From positions 1-33,829 of the forward strand of contig CALKBZ010000017.1 of the NCBI GenBank assembly GCA_937775295.1: a DNA stretch of 33,829 bases, in the 5' to 3' direction. Each line of letters begins with the position of its first letter. Position 1 is the stretch's first letter. This document shows positions 9,289-21,095 of the stretch, one piece after another. This DNA is from an uncultured Opitutales bacterium (GTDB lineage: Bacteria; Verrucomicrobiota; Verrucomicrobiia; Opitutales; Coraliomargaritaceae). The notes beneath the pieces were generated by a model that searched no databases, was not told the DNA's origin, and saw only the letters and a list, made by a program, of their open reading frames with translations. The position numbers and the translations under genes were made by a program.

Positions 9289-9783
9289 TTATGATGCTTC
9301 GCGAGCCTTGAGTTGCTTGTTGAGCTTCTTGTAAAAGCTCGGGCCGTGGATTTCACGCATCATCTTACGGCGATGCTCGACTGCCATTTTGAAGGACTTC
9401 TTCTCGCCATACTTTTTGATTGAGAAAGAAGTGCACTTTTGCAATCCAGGCTCTGGGCGCCAACTGACTGAGTAGCACTCGTGCTTCGTGCCGTTGGGGC
9501 CGACCTTGGTGGTGCGGGAAACGCCAAGCTCACCAGTGGTGTTACGCGAATCGGATATAACGATCCGGCGTTGGCGTGGTTTTTTGGGAATGGCTTCAAG
9601 TTCCTCGTTGAGCTCGTCGCGATATGCTTTCGCTAGTTTCTGAGCCTTGCCCTTGCCACCAGATTTGCGGTCGCTGAAGAGTTTTGAGTACGTTTTACCA
9701 TTACGATAGCCGCGGACGAACCATCCGTGAGTTGAACCGGAGTCGATGCGACTGATACCTTTATTTACTTTTGATCGTGCCAT
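9289..9783 (-). CDS. AP2-like DNA-binding domain protein
   Basis: Small basic protein of 164 aa, rich in Lys and Arg. It appears to hold two AP2/integrase-type beta-sheet DNA-binding units. Unit 1 (about residues 8-55) reads ISRIDSGSTHGWFVRGY, then GKTYSKLFSD, then an amphipathic helix ending AKAYRDEL. Unit 2 (about 85-140) reads LGVSRTTKVG, then YSVSWRP, then a helix with AVEHRRKMMREIHG. The pattern of three strands plus a helix carrying an Ala-Tyr or Ala-Val-Glu-His segment matches AP2 domains of bacteria and homing endonucleases. No nuclease or recombinase domain is present. It has its own terminator, and paired direct repeats lie just upstream. It may be an autonomous regulator or a leftover from a mobile element. 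Confidence 0.65.
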   Translation of the reverse strand: MARSKVNKGISRIDSGSTHGWFVRGYRNGKTYSKLFSDRKSGGKGKAQKLAKAYRDELNEELEAIPKKPRQRRIVISDSRNTTGELGVSRTTKVGPNGTKHECYSVSWRPEPGLQKCTSFSIKKYGEKKSFKMAVEHRRKMMREIHGPSFYKKLNKQLKAREAS

Positions 9784-9805
9784 GATGACTAAGTGGGATG
9801 ATATT

Positions 9806-9837
9806 AATTGTAACGTTTAAGCGTGAAATTGTAACGT
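9806..9837. promoter_or_regulatory. Paired 11-bp direct repeats upstream of the AP2-like gene
   Basis: AATTGTAACGT occurs at 9806-9816 and again at 9827-9837, an exact 21-bp period (two helical turns). On the minus strand each copy reads ACGTTACAATT, so TACAAT could also serve as a -10 element for the AP2-like gene starting at 9783. Same-face direct repeats in a leader are typical of operators. That they are bound by the AP2-like protein is inference. Confidence 0.5.
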
Positions 9838-10141
9838 ATGAATAGAGAGTGAATTTTCAAATGAAAATAAAAGAAAATCGCAGTTATAAAAAAACGAGCG
9901 ATCTGCAAATTGCATAGGCGTGATTTTGATGCAAGTTAAAGAAACTAATTTTTAGATAATTTTTGATTGCCCTAAATTCTAGGTTAGCCACTGAAAAACT
10001 GTTACTTATGCTCGGCTATTACTATCGTCATTCTTTTAGATTAATCCATCGGATCAGTTTTAAGTAGTTTGTACTAGTCCTAACTAACGCGCAGGTGTTA
10101 AATCGCTCGGTGGGTCACGATTTGGTGTAATTTTGATCCGT
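9838..10141. other. AT-rich intergenic region
   Basis: About 300 bases between the leaders of the AP2-like gene and trpF. It is A+T-rich, with no open frame resembling a protein and no RNA gene that I recognise. Confidence 0.5.
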
Positions 10142-10170
10142 TTTTGGATGGTATAGAATTTGCCTATAGT
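10142..10170 (+). promoter_or_regulatory. Candidate promoter of trpF
   Basis: TTTTGG (10142-10147) is followed after 17 bases by TATAGT (10165-10170), about 24 bases before the trpF ATG. The -10 match is good and the -35 is weak. Confidence 0.35.
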
Positions 10171-10193
10171 AGGGACAAGCTTAGCTTGGATGG

Positions 10194-10838
10194 ATGAATC
10201 AAGATGTTGACATTAAAATTTGTGGTATGACGCGTGAGGAAGACGTGGAGTTGGCGTTGTCGTTGGGGGCAAATTTCCTCGGTTTCATCGTGTATCCGCA
10301 ATCGCCTAGGGGAATTACTCTAGAGAGAGCGGTGGCGCTGGCTACTTCTGTGCCTGCGGGACAAAGTGTGATCGTCGATGTGGAGACGGCTCCAGATGAT
10401 TTATTGCGCTATCGCGATGCCGGCTTTGGTCGTTTCCAAATTCACGCAAGCTTGCCGATTGCCGAGGCGAGGGTGGCGCGGTGGTCTGAAATTGTGTGGC
10501 GTGATCGTTTGTGGTTGGCTCCGCGAGTCGCGCCGACGGATGTTTTTCCGGAATTCGTGCTGGAGTATACTGACACGGTGGTGCTCGATACGTTTTCTAA
10601 GGATCAGGTTGGTGGTACGGGGCATACTGGTGATTTTGCGCGATTTGCCAGCCTGAAGCAGCAGTATGACGACACGCAGTGGATGCTTGCTGGTGGACTG
10701 TCCCCGACGAACGTGCTCGATGCGCTGGTGCATTCCACTGCCAGTCGTATCGATGTCAACAGTGGCGTCGAGACTGCCCCAGGCATCAAAGACCCTGAAA
10801 AGCTGCGTGAGCTTTTCCGAGTGGTGCGTGGGGCGTAA
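10194..10838 (+). CDS. trpF: Phosphoribosylanthranilate isomerase
   Basis: Cytoplasmic TIM-barrel enzyme of tryptophan synthesis that converts N-(5-phosphoribosyl)anthranilate to CdRP. The length of 214 aa is usual. The N-terminal motif IKICGMT holds the general-base Cys, and VVLDTFSKDQVGGTGHTGDF holds the general-acid Asp and the phosphate-binding glycines. The C-terminal segments WMLAGGLSPTNV and RIDVNSGVETAPGIKDPEK form the second phosphate site. It is not next to other trp genes, so in this genome trpF is probably outside a trp operon. It converges on the large gene ending at 10855, with only 16 bases between the stop codons. Confidence 0.95.
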   Translation: MNQDVDIKICGMTREEDVELALSLGANFLGFIVYPQSPRGITLERAVALATSVPAGQSVIVDVETAPDDLLRYRDAGFGRFQIHASLPIAEARVARWSEIVWRDRLWLAPRVAPTDVFPEFVLEYTDTVVLDTFSKDQVGGTGHTGDFARFASLKQQYDDTQWMLAGGLSPTNVLDALVHSTASRIDVNSGVETAPGIKDPEKLRELFRVVRGA

Positions 10839-10854
10839 CGCTGGTGCCGCGCAC

Positions 10855-14304
<3,450 letters not shown>

Positions 14305-14751
14305 GTGAAGATTGATTTTATATTTTTAATGAACAATTTTAACTGTGTTTTGGATTGTTAATTCAAGACTTTTACTTAGCTGAAATTGAATCTAATAACT
14401 TGGCGTGAGTCTATCGGAGTGCAAGGCTAAGGGGTTATTGATACGTTTGGCTAATCTTTCATCATTCAAGATTAGAGTTTTTTAACAGAATTTCTTTGCT
14501 GCTGATAATTGACTGAATCGAATTGAATACCGTGCTCTTTCTTGAGCGCGAGGACGTTGCCTTACATAGAGCGTTGAGTGTGTCGAGTGAGTTAACTACT
14601 GCCACCTATTCGTGGCAGCTGTGATGAATCAGCATTCAAATATATAGCAGCGCTGCGAGTTCAAGTATCCGCATGCGGCTAAGGATGACCGGGTGCTGCA
14701 CCGTGAGTCGTCAGCTTCGCGATGATAGACTGCGAGATATCGCCAAGTGGC
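14305..14751. other. Leader and spacer between two minus-strand genes
   Basis: No gene is apparent. The part next to the large gene is A+T-rich. On the minus strand TTGAAT (14366-14361) and TTAAAA (14342-14337) are 18 bases apart, a possible promoter for the 1149-aa gene. A 7-bp dyad, CTGCCAC/GTGGCAG (14599-14605 with 14612-14618), has no T-run after it on either strand. Confidence 0.4.
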
Positions 14752-16317
14752 TTATTGCACGCGTAGTCCAATCAGGCAAACGTCATCTTCCATATCTTTA
14801 TGATCTGTGAAACATTGGACGGACTCGATCAAGCCAGCGATCATTTGAGGCAGATCGTCATTTCGGTGTTTTTCCAAAAAACTAAGTAAACGTGCCTCGC
14901 TATACTCTTCTTCGTTCATCGCGGCTTCGATTACACCGTCGGTATAAAGAATGATTTCGTCTTGGCGGTTTAGCTGGATGTAATCCTCAGTATATTCGAC
15001 TTCAGCGAGGAGGCCCAGTGCGGGGCCGATTTTTTTGTCGTTAAAGAGGCGAGAGTGCTGCGCCGCGTCCGCTGGCGTATAAATGCCATGTCTTGCCCCT
15101 GCTTGAATGTAACTCAACTGTCTGCTTTCGAGGTCGAGGTAGCAGTAACTCGCGGTGGCAAAAATAGTTTGTCCTGAGGCGTGCATTGATTCGTGCATCA
15201 TCGAGTTGAGCCGCATCATGAATTCTGCTGGTTGCTCGGCATAGGCGTGCAGTTCATTCACTGCGATCTGAATCATTGCGGTGACCATGGCAGCACGCAC
15301 GCCGTGCCCCATGACATCAGCGATCAAGATTGCGGCACCGCCGCTAGTGGTTTTATTAACCGAGAAGAAGTCGCCGCTGAGATGAAAAGATGGAATGTAT
15401 TCAGTGGCAATTTCGAGTGCTGAGTCGCCTGTGGAATTTACAAAAGTGGGCACGCTGTCTTGGATCAGAGCGCTTTGTAGATTGCGGGCTAACAGTAGTT
15501 CGGCTTCCATTCGCTGGTGGTTTTTCTCCAGCTCTTGATTTAGCTCTTTTTGCTCTGTGATGTCGCGTGATAGGCCAAAGGAGCCCGCTAAATAATTGGA
15601 TCGAGTATATAGAGGGAGTTTGCGCGATGCGACCCAAACGTGTTCACCTTCCATTAATATATGCTCTTCTTTGTTTAGCTCTTTTGACTCTCCGTACGCG
15701 ATCTTACGTTCATCTTCATAAGCTTCTTGTGCGTGTTCGGCATCAAAGAATTCGAAGTCTGTTTGGCCGATGATCTCACTTGGGTCACTCTTGCCGCAAC
15801 TTTCAACGAGGTAGCTGCTCACCGCGAGGAATCGGGAATTGTTATCTTTAAAATAGATATACTCATCCAAGTGCTCCATCATCGTTTGGAACAACCAGCG
15901 AGGAGAGATGTTGTTCAAGTTAAAATTACCCGAGAGGGAATTGTCGAGTTCGAGTGAGTCCCGCTTGCTGTGAAAGGCGTAGATCTCTTGCAGGCCGAGT
16001 TGCACCGATTCGGTAGTATCTTTGCAGAAGAAAATGGAACGGCCGACGCGGGGGTGGTGAGATAGGTTTTCGACTTCTTCGGCAAAGGTCGCTTCAGGCA
16101 GAATCAGCAGAGCGACTGGCGGAATATTCCAGTCAGAGATAGTTGCTGCCAAGCGAATCAGATGATCGATTTTAGGGCCGACAATTAGCAGGTCAATTTG
16201 TAGACTGGTTGCCGTGATCGGGAATTCGACTTCGAGTACTTCTTTGCCCGAGAATTCTGGGTTAGAAATAATCTGCTGCGCTGTTGGCGCATCACATCCG
16301 ATATAACAAATTGGCAT
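14752..16317 (-). CDS. PAS domain and SpoIIE-type serine phosphatase
   Basis: 521-aa cytoplasmic signalling protein. The N-terminal part (about 1-115) has the alternating strand/helix look of a receiver-like domain, but I see no clear phospho-acceptor Asp pattern. A PAS domain (about 140-258) contains YIYFKDNNSRFLAVS and ends in the typical SRDITEQKELNQEL. A short coiled coil (about 258-290) leads to the PP2C/SpoIIE phosphatase domain (about 290-521). Its metal-binding Asp residues are in ILIADVMGHGVRAAMV, IILYTDGVIEA and MEDDVCLIGLR. Such proteins usually dephosphorylate an anti-sigma-factor antagonist in a partner-switching stress pathway. No antagonist or kinase gene lies next to it here, so the target is unknown. 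Confidence 0.9.
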   Translation of the reverse strand: MPICYIGCDAPTAQQIISNPEFSGKEVLEVEFPITATSLQIDLLIVGPKIDHLIRLAATISDWNIPPVALLILPEATFAEEVENLSHHPRVGRSIFFCKDTTESVQLGLQEIYAFHSKRDSLELDNSLSGNFNLNNISPRWLFQTMMEHLDEYIYFKDNNSRFLAVSSYLVESCGKSDPSEIIGQTDFEFFDAEHAQEAYEDERKIAYGESKELNKEEHILMEGEHVWVASRKLPLYTRSNYLAGSFGLSRDITEQKELNQELEKNHQRMEAELLLARNLQSALIQDSVPTFVNSTGDSALEIATEYIPSFHLSGDFFSVNKTTSGGAAILIADVMGHGVRAAMVTAMIQIAVNELHAYAEQPAEFMMRLNSMMHESMHASGQTIFATASYCYLDLESRQLSYIQAGARHGIYTPADAAQHSRLFNDKKIGPALGLLAEVEYTEDYIQLNRQDEIILYTDGVIEAAMNEEEYSEARLLSFLEKHRNDDLPQMIAGLIESVQCFTDHKDMEDDVCLIGLRVQ

Positions 16318-16517
16318 AGTAGTGTGTTTACCTTGTAGTCTATCTCGGTTGGCCTGCCTGTCGATAATATCAATTCACATATTAGCAAGAAATGTGAAGT
16401 GATAATGTCTTGAATTGTAGATATTGAGCTTGTCTCAAAACCGCACCATATCTGGCTCGATCTCCTTTGCGTGTGCGGCGCTTCGAAAGGCGAAGGCCAT
16501 ACGGTTCAGATCATGAG

Positions 16518-17696
16518 CTAGCCCGAAAAGCTGCTCAGCGGCTGTGGGTGTATTTTGGCTTTAGCTTTTTTTTGTAGCGTCTTGATTTCAGCCTCAGCGG
16601 CTTTGATCGCTTTTTTTGTATCCAATGCTTCGATTGAGAGGGTTGTGGTGCGTGATTCGCCCCCAGCTAAGGTAATGACGCGGCCTTTCTCTCTTTCGAA
16701 TCGACGAGAGTTTGGATAGCTTGTCGCTGGTTCGAGTCCAGTTACATAGCCGTCGGCCTTGCCTGCGGTATTTTTCCAAAGTGTGAAGCATGGGAAGTCC
16801 TTGAGTGTGAAACGTAGCAGGGAAGCTTTGTCGCCTGTGGCGTTACGTAGCATCGTCATTGTCTCGCGACTGCCGCGCTTGCCAGCTAGTTCATACTTGT
16901 AGGCTTGCTCAACGAATCCGATCTGCGGTGCACCGTATTCATCGAATGTATCGATCCCTTCGACTGAATGTGGGTCACGTGGTGCGACTTGCTTGAATGG
17001 TGCGACCATGCGGGAACCTTTCTCTAAGAGAGGAGCGCCGTAGTTGATGTGGTAGAGCATCTCATGCTCTTGCGGATTGTTACCGAGATTCGTGACCGTA
17101 TCGATGATCGTCATCTTGCCCGAGCCGAACTCTGTGTGGATCTCGGTGTTGAGGCGCAGCGCAGGGCCTAACATCATGGTTTCATCGACTTCGCCTTTCA
17201 CTATGATGGCTTGGTCGGTGACTTCGACTGAAACCGCGCGGGCGGGCACGTTGGCAATGTTGCCGTGAAGCGTCAGAGGGACGTCGAACTCGTTACCGCT
17301 GTTGTCGAGCACGGTATCCATACCTGGAGCACCCATACTGTTGAGGCCGCAGCGCACGAACCATTCGTTGAATCCCTTCAGCCAGCCGAGACCGCCGCGA
17401 TCCTGTAGGTTGATAAACGCAGGGTTGACAGGGTCTTTGACTGGAGAGTCCCAGCCTAGGGAGATGTCACCGCATTGCCCTTTCCAGATGCCCATTCCGC
17501 GTGTCGGTAGGATGGCGTAGCAGAGTTTGCCGTTGTTAACTTCGACGACTTGCACGCCTTCCTGTAAGCCACCGCGTAGCGTGTAGGATTTGACCGACCA
17601 GTTCGAGGCAGAGCCTGGCTCAGCATTGAGGTGGATGTCTTGAAAGCCTTCGGTTGAGTCAGGGCTGAGTAAGGATGATTTGCAGAGTGTCTTCAT
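16518..17696 (-). CDS. DUF4432 family aldose-1-epimerase-like protein
   Basis: 392-aa protein of the galactose mutarotase-like superfold, DUF4432 group. Typical segments are YAILPTRGMGIWKG, GFNEWFVRCGLNSMGAPG, LTLHGNIANVPA, and EMLYHINYGAPLLEKGSRM. The conserved His and Glu residues here are likely sugar-binding or catalytic. An ATG at 17750 would add 18 residues, but the one at 17696 sits closer to the conserved region and is preferred. It lies at the end of a minus-strand group with rhaB and mqo beside the microcompartment operon, so a role in interconverting forms of rhamnose, fucose or a related sugar acid is plausible. The substrate is unproven. A Lys/Ala-rich helix forms the C-terminus. 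Confidence 0.8.
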   Translation of the reverse strand: MKTLCKSSLLSPDSTEGFQDIHLNAEPGSASNWSVKSYTLRGGLQEGVQVVEVNNGKLCYAILPTRGMGIWKGQCGDISLGWDSPVKDPVNPAFINLQDRGGLGWLKGFNEWFVRCGLNSMGAPGMDTVLDNSGNEFDVPLTLHGNIANVPARAVSVEVTDQAIIVKGEVDETMMLGPALRLNTEIHTEFGSGKMTIIDTVTNLGNNPQEHEMLYHINYGAPLLEKGSRMVAPFKQVAPRDPHSVEGIDTFDEYGAPQIGFVEQAYKYELAGKRGSRETMTMLRNATGDKASLLRFTLKDFPCFTLWKNTAGKADGYVTGLEPATSYPNSRRFEREKGRVITLAGGESRTTTLSIEALDTKKAIKAAEAEIKTLQKKAKAKIHPQPLSSFSG

Positions 17697-17778
17697 TTCG
17701 ATCCAATGGTTTAAGTGATTATTTGTCTGTAGTCTTCTCGATTTGAGCAATCAACTGGACCTTATTGAGGCCTGTGCC

Positions 17779-18026
17779 TTACGTCATGAAGCAAGCCGTG
17801 ATGGCGTTGGCCATCGCAAGACGCTGCTTAATTGGCAGATCTCCGAATGATACGCAAATGTAACCGCCATTAAAGCTGTCACCTGCACCTGCGAGGCGAA
17901 CAATGTTAGTCTGACGGTCTCTTGTATGGAAACTAGTTCGCCCTCTGCGCTGCTGATTGCTAAGGCAGTAGCCGGAGTGTAAACAAATAGGCAACCATCG
18001 AAGCCGATCTGATCATGAACGATCGA
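17779..18026 (-). pseudogene. Remnant of a PfkB-family sugar kinase
   Basis: Two pieces in different frames together read as the C-terminal quarter of a ribokinase/PfkB kinase. Piece 1 (18014 down to about 17920) gives DQIGFDGCLFVYTPATALAI. Piece 2 (about 17915 to 17779) gives VRLAGAGDSFNGGYI, with the family GAGD catalytic Asp motif, then RLAMANAITACFMT and a stop. A stop codon precedes piece 1, and a frameshift separates the pieces near 17900-17950. The N-terminal three quarters are absent: mqo begins immediately beyond. It is therefore a decayed, truncated gene. A short open frame covering 17779-17994 exists but is unlikely to make a working protein. Confidence 0.75.
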
Positions 18027-18046
18027 TCAGCAACGCGGCAGCTCTT

Positions 18047-19546
18047 TTAAATACAGTTGAGTGACTTGAAAGCGTGTTCGCTGAGTTCGCGTTGACGCGC
18101 GGCGAGTTCTGGCTCGCGCAAATCTTCATCATAGGAAGGGATCATTGCCTTCATGCGATTATGACCTTCTTCGGTTTTTAGAGTATCTGAGAAGCAGCGT
18201 TTAATGACTTCGAGAATGATATTTGCGGACACCGACGCGCCGGGAGAGGCTCCAAGGAGTGCAGAGATCGAACGATCTTCTGAGGTGAGTACTTCCGTGC
18301 CGAAGTGGACGATGCCAGCGTCGCCGTCCTCTTTCTTGATCGCTTGCACGCGAATGCCAGCGTCGATGAGCTTCCAGTCAGCTTCGTCCGCGTCGGGGAA
18401 GAATGCCCGCAGCTCTTTCATGCGAGTGGACATACTTTGTGTGCCTTGTTGCATCAAATAGCGAACCAGCGGAATATTGTGGATCCCTACCTTGATGAGT
18501 GAAGCAATGTTATCGGTACGAATCGAGCGGGGGAGGTCGGTGAACTTGCCTTCGACGTGTAGGAACTTGGTCGTCCATGCCGCATACGGTCCAAACAAGA
18601 TGGCTTTCTTACCATCGATGATACGGGTGTCGAGGTGTGGTACCGCCATTGTCGGTGCAGCACCAGGAGACATGCCGTAGACTTTAGCCATGTGCTGTTC
18701 GACGATTTCTGGCTTTTTAGAAATGAGCCATTGCCCGCCGATAGGGAAGCCGCCGAAGCCTTTGCTTTCTTTGATGCCTGACTTTTGCAACAGGGGCAGA
18801 CTGCCGCCGCCTGCGCCGATGAAGATGAACTTCGCGGTGTTGGTAAATGTTTTTTTGGTTTTGAGGTCTTTGACTGCAACTGTCCACAGTTCACCTGTCT
18901 TAGTGATGTCAGTGATGCGGTGGCTGGTTGCATAGCCACAGCCCTCTTGATTGCCCAACCATGTGATCAGCTTGGCGGAGAGTGCACCGTAATTAATGTC
19001 CGTGCCGCGATCCATCTTTGTCACTGCGATTGGTGTATCATCACGCCCCTGCAGCAGTAGTGGTGCCCATTCACGAATAGTTTCGCGATCTTCGGTGTAG
19101 GTCATCTCTTCAAAGAAGTGATGCTTCTTAAGATTCTCGAAGCGCGAGCGCAGAAAGTCGACTTGTTCCTGTCCGTAGACAAAGCTAAGGTGGGGGACAG
19201 GGTTAATGAAATCCTCGAGATTTTCGATCATGCCGGTGCGGGCCGCATGCCCCCAGAATTGTTTCGAGTGTTCAAACTGATGGAAAATCTCGATGGCCTT
19301 GCTGACTTCGACTTCGCCGTCAGGACCGCGGTCTGGCGTGTAGCTAAGTTCGCAAATGCCGGCGTGCCCAGTGCCGGCATTGTGCCAGCCATTGGATGCT
19401 TCTTTGCCAAATTCTTCAGTCATTTCGTAGAGCTGAATGCGTAACTCTGGATTCAGCTCCTTGAGCATAGAGCCTAGTGTGGCCGACATGATGCCGCTAC
19501 CAATCAGAATGACGTCGGGATTTTCGATGTGGATGGGACTTTTCAT
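18047..19546 (-). CDS. mqo: Malate:quinone oxidoreductase
   Basis: 499-aa FAD-dependent, membrane-associated enzyme that oxidises malate to oxaloacetate and passes electrons to quinone. The N-terminal FAD-binding motif is VILIGSGIMSATLGSML (about residues 12-28). Family-specific segments follow: NGWHNAGTGHAGICELSYTP (about 53-72), FIGAGGGSLPLLQKSGI, and GFGGFPIGGQWL. The C-terminal segment LLGASPGASVSANI matches the second FAD contact. The length is normal for the family. It follows rhaB by 20 bases on the same strand, an unusual pairing that places a TCA-cycle enzyme in a sugar-degradation group. The microcompartment operon nearby carries a malate-dehydrogenase homologue. Confidence 0.95.
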   Translation of the reverse strand: MKSPIHIENPDVILIGSGIMSATLGSMLKELNPELRIQLYEMTEEFGKEASNGWHNAGTGHAGICELSYTPDRGPDGEVEVSKAIEIFHQFEHSKQFWGHAARTGMIENLEDFINPVPHLSFVYGQEQVDFLRSRFENLKKHHFFEEMTYTEDRETIREWAPLLLQGRDDTPIAVTKMDRGTDINYGALSAKLITWLGNQEGCGYATSHRITDITKTGELWTVAVKDLKTKKTFTNTAKFIFIGAGGGSLPLLQKSGIKESKGFGGFPIGGQWLISKKPEIVEQHMAKVYGMSPGAAPTMAVPHLDTRIIDGKKAILFGPYAAWTTKFLHVEGKFTDLPRSIRTDNIASLIKVGIHNIPLVRYLMQQGTQSMSTRMKELRAFFPDADEADWKLIDAGIRVQAIKKEDGDAGIVHFGTEVLTSEDRSISALLGASPGASVSANIILEVIKRCFSDTLKTEEGHNRMKAMIPSYDEDLREPELAARQRELSEHAFKSLNCI

Positions 19547-19566
19547 AATATAAAAACTTAGCGGGA

Positions 19567-21045
19567 CTATTTGCAGATCGTTGAAAATTGGACTTTCGCT
19601 TCGGCCCAGACTACTTGATCAGCGGGCTCGAAGGTTTGCACGAGAGATGAATTGAGTACGATCGCGCGCCCTTCAGTGACGTCGGCGATGGCACCGTCGG
19701 CGAGCATTTGCACCATGATGTTACCTAGGCCAGTGGCTTCGACTGGGCACGCGGCGACTTTAACTCCGATCGCATTCGCAGCGAACTGATTGAGTAGATT
19801 GTCCTGACAACCACCGCCGACAATGTGCAGTGTGGTCGGTGCTTCATCGACATACTGCATCAGGCTATGCCACACTTGATTGTAGCGTAGTGCCAGGCTT
19901 TCGTAAATGCAGCGAATGATTTCGCCCTTCGATTCTGGCACCGGTTGTCCGGTTTCATGGCAGAATGCTTGGATTTTTTCTGGCATACAACCGGCCTCAA
20001 TGAAACGCGGATCATCTGGGTTGATTAGTGAGCGGAACGGCTCCGCCTCGCTGGCAAGCGTGGCCATTTTAGCGTAAGCCACGTCTTGGCCTTCATCTAG
20101 CCAGAAGCGTTTTGATTCTTGGATGAGCCATAGTCCGCAGATGTTTTTAAGGAAACGCACAGTACCGTTGATCCCGATTTCATTGGTGAAGGCGTCGGCA
20201 AAGGATTGCTTATTAATAATTGGCTCTTGCAGCTCCAATCCCATCAGTGACCAGGTGCCACTGCTTAAAAAGGCCGGTGTCTTGGCTTGGCTAGGTACCG
20301 CTGCTACGGCGCTGGCGGTGTCGTGTCCGGCGACGGTGATGACTTTGGTGTGGGTGAGGCCAGTGGCGCTGCTTACATCTGCACTGAGTGCGCCGAGTGT
20401 GTCACCGGGGTCGCTGATAGTTTTAAATAGTTTCTTCGGTAGCCCCAGTTTTTCGATCAGCGCATAGTCCCAATCTTTGAGCTTAGGGTTATACAATTGA
20501 GTGGTGCTGGCGATGCTACGTTCCTGGGTCTTGTTTCCGGTCAACCAATAGCCCAGCAGGTCGGGTATAAAGAGTAAGTCTTCAGCCTGCTTCAATGCGG
20601 AGTTGTTGGTTTCAACATCGGAGACGAGTTGAAAGATGGAATTGAAGAACATAAACTGTACGCCGGTGGCGTCGTAGATGTCTTTTTTTGGCACTTTAGC
20701 AAAGGTGGCAGACATCATGCCATCGGTGCGATTGTCGCGATACTGATAGGGTAGGCCGAGCATGCGCCCGTCTTTATCAAATAGTCCGTAGTCCACTCCC
20801 CAGGTATCGATGCCAATGCTGATTGCGCTGTTGCCGTAAGTTTCTGCGGCCTTTTTGAGGCCCTCTAAAATGTTTTGATACAGTGCGGTGATATTCCAGT
20901 GCCAGCCGCTGGGGAGTTGCACGGGGGTATTATCAAAGCGGTTCAGCTCGTGAAGTTCGATGCGCGTGCCATCAAATTCGCCTGCAAGAACACGGCCGCT
21001 GCCTGCGCCTAGGTCGATTGCGAGATATATTTTATTCTGACTCAT
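19567..21045 (-). CDS. rhaB: Rhamnulokinase (FGGY family)
   Basis: 492-aa cytoplasmic kinase that phosphorylates L-rhamnulose at O1 with ATP. The N-terminal ATPase motif is YLAIDLGAGSGRVLAGEFDG (about 6-25). GIDTWGVDYGLFD (about 78-90) carries the catalytic Asp region, PYQYRDNRTDGMM is typical of RhaB, and VAGHDTASAVAAVP marks the second FGGY domain. HIVGGGCQDNLLNQFAANA (about 407-425) is the C-terminal nucleotide site. RhaB-like enzymes can also act on L-fuculose, so rhamnose and fucose remain alternatives. It is 50 bases downstream of the deoR-type regulator on the same strand and 20 bases upstream of mqo. Its product would be the substrate of the class II aldolase in the divergent operon. 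Confidence 0.88.
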   Translation of the reverse strand: MSQNKIYLAIDLGAGSGRVLAGEFDGTRIELHELNRFDNTPVQLPSGWHWNITALYQNILEGLKKAAETYGNSAISIGIDTWGVDYGLFDKDGRMLGLPYQYRDNRTDGMMSATFAKVPKKDIYDATGVQFMFFNSIFQLVSDVETNNSALKQAEDLLFIPDLLGYWLTGNKTQERSIASTTQLYNPKLKDWDYALIEKLGLPKKLFKTISDPGDTLGALSADVSSATGLTHTKVITVAGHDTASAVAAVPSQAKTPAFLSSGTWSLMGLELQEPIINKQSFADAFTNEIGINGTVRFLKNICGLWLIQESKRFWLDEGQDVAYAKMATLASEAEPFRSLINPDDPRFIEAGCMPEKIQAFCHETGQPVPESKGEIIRCIYESLALRYNQVWHSLMQYVDEAPTTLHIVGGGCQDNLLNQFAANAIGVKVAACPVEATGLGNIMVQMLADGAIADVTEGRAIVLNSSLVQTFEPADQVVWAEAKVQFSTICK

Positions 21046-21095
21046 AGTTAGCGAGTGTATTTAAATGGTGAAGTATACTTGAGTGTAGAGTGTTT

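Noticed and set aside
17779-17994. Small intact gene of 71 codons
   Set aside because: Only its second half matches the PfkB C-terminus. The matching upstream part is in another frame, so it is a pseudogene fragment.
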